Below the pieces are notes generated by a model. It saw nothing but the letters and a program-made list of their open reading frames with translations. It was not told the DNA's origin and ran no database searches. The position numbers and the translations under genes were made by a program. From Bernardetia sp. ABR2-2B (GTDB lineage Bacteria; Bacteroidota; Bacteroidia; Cytophagales; Bernardetiaceae): a DNA stretch of 64,000 nucleotides. The stretch is from positions 4,973,001-5,037,000 of the forward strand of contig NZ_CP147020.1 in the NCBI RefSeq assembly GCF_037126435.1, given 5' to 3'. Of the stretch, positions 59,723-64,000 are shown piece by piece. Every line of letters begins with the position of its first letter. Within the stretch, counting starts at the first letter, position 1.

Positions 59723-60298
59723 ATGAAAAATATTGATTCAGCTTTAGATTTAGCAAGGTTGTTTGGGCAGTTTAGAGAATTGATTTTTCAGAATAAAGAA
59801 AGGATAACAATCATAGCTGCTAATGCTGTACTAGCAAGTCTTTTGGAGAGAATTTTTGAGAAAGGTAAGGCAACTGATGGAAGTAAAATAGGAAAGTACG
59901 ACACAAAAGAAATTTGGATAAGCATTCCTGTTGATGGAGTATCAAACTCTGGTCTGAAACGAATAGGAAAGCCAAAAGGAAAACCAAAGAAAGCTAAGGA
60001 AACTAAATCAACAATGTATTTTCCTAAAGGCTACAAAGAATTTAAAGACAAAACTGGTCGTCAGTCTAACAAAGTAAATCTGTATCTAACAGGTGATTTA
60101 TTTTTAAGTATCAAAGTTGGAAAAAATGGCGATGCAAATGTAATTGGAATCGTAGGAGAAGAGGAAAAGCGAAAAGCTGAAGGGAATGAAAAGCGATTCG
60201 GAAAAGATATTTTTAGCTTATCCAATAAGGAAAAGCAACTGTATTTCAGAACAATAAATAAAGAAGTTCAAAAACTATTTAAACAAATATTTCAATAA
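59723..60298 (+). CDS. virion morphogenesis protein, Mu gpG-like
   Basis: 191 basic residues matching the layout of Mu gpG/phage tail completion proteins: an N-terminal helix region, IFEKGKATDGSKIGKYDTK, then GYKEFKDKTGRQSNKVNLYL and TGDLFLSIKVGKNG. In Mu, gpG is a minor head/tail-completion protein. The next gene overlaps it by one base. Confidence 0.62.
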   Translation: MKNIDSALDLARLFGQFRELIFQNKERITIIAANAVLASLLERIFEKGKATDGSKIGKYDTKEIWISIPVDGVSNSGLKRIGKPKGKPKKAKETKSTMYFPKGYKEFKDKTGRQSNKVNLYLTGDLFLSIKVGKNGDANVIGIVGEEEKRKAEGNEKRFGKDIFSLSNKEKQLYFRTINKEVQKLFKQIFQ

Positions 60299-60675
60299 TG
60301 CTAGTAGTCTATTTTTTACCTTATGCCTTGATGATTTTGTTCTTTGCTTTTGCAAGTTCAAGTCTTACACGCTTCATTCATTTTTGTTTAGGAATTGACG
60401 GAGATGGAATTGCAATTGACCGTATTTTTTCAAAACTAGGTGTTTGGATATATACAAAGTATAATTATCAAGAAGATAAAAATGAAGGCGTAGGATTAAA
60501 TATTTGGTCAATCTTGACTTGTATAGTATGTTTCAATTTCTATGTAAATCTATTTATCTTTTTGCTTACTCTTTGGGGAGGTTTCTTTGTTGAAGTAAGA
60601 TGGTATTGGATATTTGTTTGGTTTATTTGCCAGTCTTCTATTTCTTCATTTTTTACTAGAAAATTTAGTTTATGA
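60298..60675 (+). CDS. membrane protein, candidate holin
   Basis: 125 residues with three hydrophobic segments: about 2-28, 65-88 and 95-115 (IWSILTCIVCFNFYVNLFIF, YWIFVWFICQSSISSFF). It directly precedes the amidase gene with an ATGA overlap, which is the classical position of a holin that opens the inner membrane for the endolysin. Proposed from position and topology. Confidence 0.55.
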   Translation: MLVVYFLPYALMILFFAFASSSLTRFIHFCLGIDGDGIAIDRIFSKLGVWIYTKYNYQEDKNEGVGLNIWSILTCIVCFNFYVNLFIFLLTLWGGFFVEVRWYWIFVWFICQSSISSFFTRKFSL

Positions 60676-61454
60676 AAAACCTTATCATTTTAGAAGAGCA
60701 AGTTGATGAGGCAAGAGGTTATTTGCAAAAGCTAGAGCAAATCCTTAGTAATCTCAATCAAGAAACTAAAGATACTCATTACCCAAAGCCAGATTCAAAG
60801 TATTGTGTATTTGTGGATGCAGGTCACGGAGCTATCAATCCAAACACTCAAAAATATGAGTGTATTGTTGGAGGTAAGCAGTTTACACACAAAGGAACTA
60901 GGCAGTTTCATAATCAAACTGATACCTATTTTGAGGGAGTTGGTAATCGTATTTTGGCAGAAAAGCTCATTCAGAAATTAAAAGAAAATGGTATTTCTTA
61001 TGTAAAGACTTATCACGAGTATTTAGATTATGGATTAGTTCAAAGAGCCTCTATTGCTAATGTGCATCACCGAACAAAGCAAAAGGGATTTGGCGAAAGT
61101 ATTCATTCTAATGCTTCACAAAATCATAAAGCTACTGGTTGGTGCGTATTTACAAGCCCAAGACAAACTGAATCTGATAGACTTGCTGACGAACTCTATC
61201 TTCGTACTAGAGATAGCATAGAAGAGTCTTATAAAGTAAAAATGAAAAGTGATAAGTGGAGTGATGGAGATTGGGATTGGGAGGCTAAGTTTACTATACT
61301 CACACGAACTGCAATGCCTTTTGTACTGTCGGAAAATATGTTTTTCGATTATCTGAAAGATGCTTTGCTTTTGATGGATTCTACATTTCAAGATAAATTA
61401 ATACAGCCTAAGTTAGAAGCTGTAATTTGGGGACAAGAAAACTTAGTGATATGA
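60672..61454 (+). CDS. N-acetylmuramoyl-L-alanine amidase (Amidase_3), endolysin
   Basis: 260 residues. A short coiled coil (1-35) precedes a zinc amidase domain: DAGHG (His52), GVGNRILAEKL (Glu89), SIHSNA (His145) and the catalytic Glu in LSENMF (Glu221). It cuts the bond between muramic acid and the stem peptide to release phage. There is no signal peptide, so it depends on a holin; the membrane protein upstream is the candidate. Confidence 0.88.
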   Translation: MKNLIILEEQVDEARGYLQKLEQILSNLNQETKDTHYPKPDSKYCVFVDAGHGAINPNTQKYECIVGGKQFTHKGTRQFHNQTDTYFEGVGNRILAEKLIQKLKENGISYVKTYHEYLDYGLVQRASIANVHHRTKQKGFGESIHSNASQNHKATGWCVFTSPRQTESDRLADELYLRTRDSIEESYKVKMKSDKWSDGDWDWEAKFTILTRTAMPFVLSENMFFDYLKDALLLMDSTFQDKLIQPKLEAVIWGQENLVI

Positions 61455-61732
61455 TACCTTACAAAAATGGTTTAGAAAAAACATTACATTATGAGAAAAT
61501 GGAAGAACTAACTTACAGTTTATATTCTCTACATAATGACAAAAATGGCAATCCAATCTTTTACCAGTCATCAAAATTATTATTGCCAGATGGACGTGTT
61601 GGAAAGTTGCTTTTTTGTTTTGGGCAACTTGAAGCATATTTTGCTGATTTAGAAGGATATGTTTTTGACGACTTAGAAGGAGTTAATAATGTAAACTCAT
61701 TTAACCTAAGAAATTGTGAAGTTATAAAATAA
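61451..61732 (+). CDS. hypothetical protein, 93 aa
   Basis: Begins at ATG 61451 within the ATGA overlap with the amidase stop; a TTG 24 bp upstream is less likely. Small acidic protein (YSLHNDKNGNPIFYQSSKLL, FADLEGYVFDDLEGVNNV). Not recognised. Confidence 0.5.
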   Translation: MIPYKNGLEKTLHYEKMEELTYSLYSLHNDKNGNPIFYQSSKLLLPDGRVGKLLFCFGQLEAYFADLEGYVFDDLEGVNNVNSFNLRNCEVIK

Positions 61733-61739
61733 CCCTTAT

Positions 61740-62240
61740 ATGTTAAATATCGCACAAAAAAAAATACAAAATGCACTTGACAATCTTCCTCAAGAGATTG
61801 TTTTTGATAATATCAATGCGATTTTGATAAAGTATGAAACTCCTGAAGGTCATTTATATTTACGATATATGAATGATACAGAATGTGAAGGTGTTGCTGA
61901 TAATATGGGTAATTATTGCTATGTGCGACTCAACGGTAATATCAAAGTAGATAAAATATTTGAGATTTATCCATTACGTTTGGTTATTTGTTTGCCTAAT
62001 TGTGCAAACATTGATGAGATTATTTTCTATATAGAAGCATATCTCAAAAGAGAGTTGAATTTGCTTGAAAACACTGTTGTGGAACTCAATAAACAAGTAG
62101 TCTTTAAAGCAGAAACTGGACGCAAAACAAAAGAACAAAGAAGTGAAGTTTCATTAGCTTATCTTGATTTCTCAATGAAAATAGTAAGAAATAAAAATTT
62201 AGAATGTATCACAATAAAATGCAATCCTTGTAATGATTAA
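61740..62240 (+). CDS. hypothetical protein, 166 aa, tail-completion candidate
   Basis: An alpha/beta protein (LNIAQKKIQNALDNLPQEIV, KIFEIYPLRLVICLPNCANI, YLDFSMKIVRNKNLECITI). Size and fold order recall tail terminator proteins, and it is near the gpG-like gene, but the link is weak. It overlaps the next gene by 8 bp. Confidence 0.5.
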   Translation: MLNIAQKKIQNALDNLPQEIVFDNINAILIKYETPEGHLYLRYMNDTECEGVADNMGNYCYVRLNGNIKVDKIFEIYPLRLVICLPNCANIDEIIFYIEAYLKRELNLLENTVVELNKQVVFKAETGRKTKEQRSEVSLAYLDFSMKIVRNKNLECITIKCNPCND

Positions 62241-62505
62241 TTTAGGCTGTTTTTCTCATTGTGATGAGATAGTTTTGAAAGATGAAAATGGAGTAGATAT
62301 TAATGCACCTGTTACTGGTGAGTATAAATTTCGTGCAAAATTTAATAAAAGATTGATAGTTAGAAAGATAGAAATTCAAGAAAATCAGCCTATAAAAATA
62401 TCTGCTTCAAATTTCAACGAAGACAGTTATTTTATCGTAAATGTGTATGATGCACAAGGCGCAAGTATTGGAATATTTACATTTAGTGTCTATGTTCGTA
62501 TATAG
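62233..62505 (+). CDS. small beta-rich protein, 90 aa
   Basis: Predicted strands throughout (EIVLKDENGVDINAPVTGEY, FIVNVYDAQGASIGIFTFSV), suggesting a small Ig- or OB-like domain. Probably a virion or host-interaction protein; not recognised. Confidence 0.5.
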   Translation: MINLGCFSHCDEIVLKDENGVDINAPVTGEYKFRAKFNKRLIVRKIEIQENQPIKISASNFNEDSYFIVNVYDAQGASIGIFTFSVYVRI

Positions 62506-62539
62506 AAGATATCACTAAATTTATTTATTCTAATTTTTT

Positions 62540-63409
62540 ATGGAAACGACTTTGCAAAAGGCTAAAGTTAAGAGAAAAGTACGTATCAAAACTCCTATTT
62601 CTTACTATGGAGGAAAACAGCAGATGCTTAAATATATTCTGCCATTGATACCAAAACACTTATGTTATACAGAAGCATTCTCAGGTGGGGCTGCTGTTTT
62701 TTGGGCGAAAGAACCTGCTAAAATTGAGGCTATCAATGACCTTAATGAAAACATTGTTACTTTTTGGGAGGTTTTGAAAACTGATTTTGACGCTTTAAAT
62801 GAGAAAGTTCAATCAACTCTACATTCTAATTTCAGCTACAAAAAAGCTAATATTATCTATAATACTTCAGATTATTATTCTAAATTAGATAGAGCTTGGG
62901 CATTGTGGGTTCTTACCTCTATGAGTTATGGTAGTATGCCAGGGGGTGGGTTTGCTTTTCAAAAACGTATAAAAAATGCTTGTGCTATAAAGGTTAAAAA
63001 TAAGAGATTGAATTTTATTCAAGAACTTTCTGATAGGCTAGAAACTACAACTATTGAACACGAAGATGCTTGTAAAATTATAAAAAGATATGATACTCGT
63101 GACTCTTTCCATTATGTCGATCCTCCTTATATAAATTCAAATCAAGGTCATTATGATGGTTATACAGAAGAACATTATAAAAAGCTATTATCCATTTTAG
63201 AAAAAGTAGAAGGTAAGTTTTTGCTTAGTAGCTATCCATCTGAGGTGTTAGCAGAGTTTGCTAAACGAAATAATTGGCAACAAATTGAAGTTAAAAGACA
63301 AATGTCAATGAGCAAAAATAGAAAAGTTAAAACAGAAGTTTTGACAGCAAACTATGATATTCATAAAGACTATTTACACTTTTCTAGCAATGTAATAGCA
63401 GTTGTCTAG
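62540..63409 (+). CDS. DNA adenine methyltransferase, D12/Dam class
   Basis: 289 residues with the class signature: SYYGGKQQML near the start, SAM motif FSGGAAVFW (48-55) and catalytic DPPY (194-197). It methylates N6 of adenine, most likely within GATC or another short site. No restriction partner is nearby, so it is an orphan methylase, commonly used by phages to avoid host restriction. It is the last gene of the rightward unit, and its stop lies inside a CTAGCA word of the right end. Confidence 0.9.
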   Translation: METTLQKAKVKRKVRIKTPISYYGGKQQMLKYILPLIPKHLCYTEAFSGGAAVFWAKEPAKIEAINDLNENIVTFWEVLKTDFDALNEKVQSTLHSNFSYKKANIIYNTSDYYSKLDRAWALWVLTSMSYGSMPGGGFAFQKRIKNACAIKVKNKRLNFIQELSDRLETTTIEHEDACKIIKRYDTRDSFHYVDPPYINSNQGHYDGYTEEHYKKLLSILEKVEGKFLLSSYPSEVLAEFAKRNNWQQIEVKRQMSMSKNRKVKTEVLTANYDIHKDYLHFSSNVIAVV

Positions 63410-63411
63410 CA
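63384..63411. repeat. pair of CTAGCA sites at the right end
   Basis: CTAGCA at 63384 and 63406, 22 bp apart, with TAGCA between them. In direct orientation the segment CACTTTTCTAGCAATG resembles CACTTTCTAGTAAAAA of the left cluster (from 23786). It supports this segment as right-end DNA of the phage. Confidence 0.45.
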
Positions 63412-63427
63412 CTGCTTTATTTCAAAC

Positions 63428-63466
63428 AAAAACGAGAGTAAATTATATTTTTACTCTCGTTTTTTT
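63428..63466. terminator. bidirectional terminator at the prophage right end
   Basis: AAAAACGAGAGTAAA pairs with TTTACTCTCGTTTTT, flanked by A and T runs. It separates the rightward Dam gene from the leftward gene that ends at 63532. Confidence 0.88.
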
Positions 63467-63483
63467 GTAGATTTGATTTTTCA

Positions 63484-63523
63484 AAAACTTTAATTTTTGA
63501 ATCTACAAAACTTTAATTTTTGA
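63484..63523. repeat. two 17-bp direct repeats, right-end motif
   Basis: AAAACTTTAATTTTTGA occurs at 63484-63500 and 63507-63523 (23-bp period). Its first 14 bases are the exact reverse complement of 23593-23606 at the left end. This is consistent with paired transposase sites; the phage end would be close to or just beyond 63523. Confidence 0.6.
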
Positions 63524-63531
63524 TTTTCGGT

Positions 63532-64000
63532 TTATACTTTTTCGATTAAACTTCCTATTTCTAATCTAGAATTTTCAGAAAGAACAGAATCTATTTTTTT
63601 TCCTTCACGCTCTAAGTAGGCTGAAAAATTATTTGCTCTGTACCACAAGTCTGGTTCTTTACCAATTAAAAAAGCTATTTTGTTATTATAAGGTGGATTG
63701 CTTTGTGCTATAATTGTGTTGTTTTTACGAGATAAATGAACAGAAATTTTTTTAGAGTTGTTTTTTCCATTTTCTCTCAATTCAATTGTAGGAGACGGAA
63801 GCAAAACAGCTTTATAATTCATAACTTGAACAGTATCATTTTCAGAGTTAGTAAGAGCGAGTTTTATAATACCTTCTTCTTTTGGTTCGATAAATAATGT
63901 GTTTTTATGTGTTGTATCTTTCCATATTTTTACTTCTGTTTTAGATAGAACAGTAATACTCAATGAACTATCACTTATAGTTTGAAAATTACGGCATCTT
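63532..64000 (-). CDS. C-terminal part of a host gene cut by the window
   Basis: The frame is open from the right edge to TAA at 63532-63534 (at least 155 residues). It is beta-rich (TEVKIWKDTTHKNTLFIEPK, ISVHLSRKNNTIIAQSNPPY) and ends GSLIEKV, suggesting an extracytoplasmic domain; an in-frame TTG at 63963 is not a necessary start. The stop lies 9 bp from the right-end repeat, so the phage may have inserted at the very 3' end of this gene. No family named. Confidence 0.6.
   Translation of the reverse strand, partial: RCRNFQTISDSSLSITVLSKTEVKIWKDTTHKNTLFIEPKEEGIIKLALTNSENDTVQVMNYKAVLLPSPTIELRENGKNNSKKISVHLSRKNNTIIAQSNPPYNNKIAFLIGKEPDLWYRANNFSAYLEREGKKIDSVLSENSRLEIGSLIEKV

Larger units (their letters stand above)
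23560..63530. mobile_element. Mu-like transposable prophage, about 40 kb (ends approximate)
   Basis: Gene content defines it: leftward repressor, rightward MuA-type DDE transposase, MuB-type ATPase and Gam-like protein, then terminase, portal, gpF-like head protein, scaffold, capsid, tape measure, gpG-like protein, amidase and Dam. No integrase is present, which agrees with transpositional insertion. The motif AAAATTAAAGTTTT (23593-23606) is present as its exact reverse complement at 63484-63497 and 63507-63520. I could not find a convincing TG/CA terminus or a 5-bp target duplication, so both ends carry an uncertainty of about 100 bp. All major functions appear present, so it may be inducible. 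Confidence 0.88.

Noticed and set aside
23560-63530. Lambda-type integrative prophage or ICE
   Set aside because: No tyrosine or serine integrase and no conjugation genes; the DDE transposase plus MuB pair points to a transposable phage. The tRNA is internal, not an attachment site.

Overview
The window looks like a low-GC, non-Shine-Dalgarno Bacteroidota chromosome. The signs are AT-rich genes, AT-rich leaders without AGGAGG motifs, Bacteroidota-type promoters (TTTG, 19-20 bp, TAnnTTTG) and lipoproteins with SC lipoboxes. The gene set (FIST protein plus SpoIIE phosphatase, DUF4846 and DUF4349 lipoproteins, A2M-type lipoprotein) suggests a marine Cytophagales relative such as Bernardetia. The genus is an inference from gene style only.

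Host part, about 1-23.5 kb: a winged-helix regulator, a TrmN6-like tRNA methylase, a DUF4846 lipoprotein, a FIST sensor followed by a coiled-coil/SpoIIE phosphatase, an EamA exporter, a cNMP-domain histidine kinase, a DUF4349 lipoprotein, an ABC-2 permease, etfB-etfA, several small unknowns, a redox-dead thioredoxin/SPOR protein, a large alpha-2-macroglobulin lipoprotein and a Uma2 nuclease. A family of short palindromic repeats is scattered here; one copy is read as part of the A2M signal peptide.

Prophage, about 23.56-63.53 kb: a transposable, Mu-like phage of roughly 40 kb. It has a leftward XRE repressor, a small HTH protein, a MuA-type DDE transposase, a MuB-type ATPase, a Gam-like protein, a tRNA-Cys(GCA), a run of small overlapping rightward early genes including a GemA-like one, and then the virion genes. 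Unlike Mu, the virion genes are split over both strands. Small/large terminase (35.1-38.7 kb) and portal, gpF-like head protein, tail proteins and tape measure (42.4-55.4 kb) run leftward. Scaffold-like (38.8-40.1 kb), capsid, gpG-like, lysis and Dam genes (55.6-63.4 kb) run rightward. A 14-bp motif is found inverted near both ends. The exact ends and target duplication could not be fixed.

The least-explained part is phage regulation. A 19-bp block sits in both divergent late-gene intergenic regions, exactly 19 bp upstream of a -7-like box. A 55-bp element occurs twice in inverted orientation (51 of 55 identical), each copy just upstream of a small accessory gene. A 14-bp leader motif recurs before start codons. 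Paired identical terminators bracket an accessory gene. Together they suggest a modular control system for late and moron genes.

The right edge (63.5-64 kb) is the C-terminal part of a leftward gene cut by the window.
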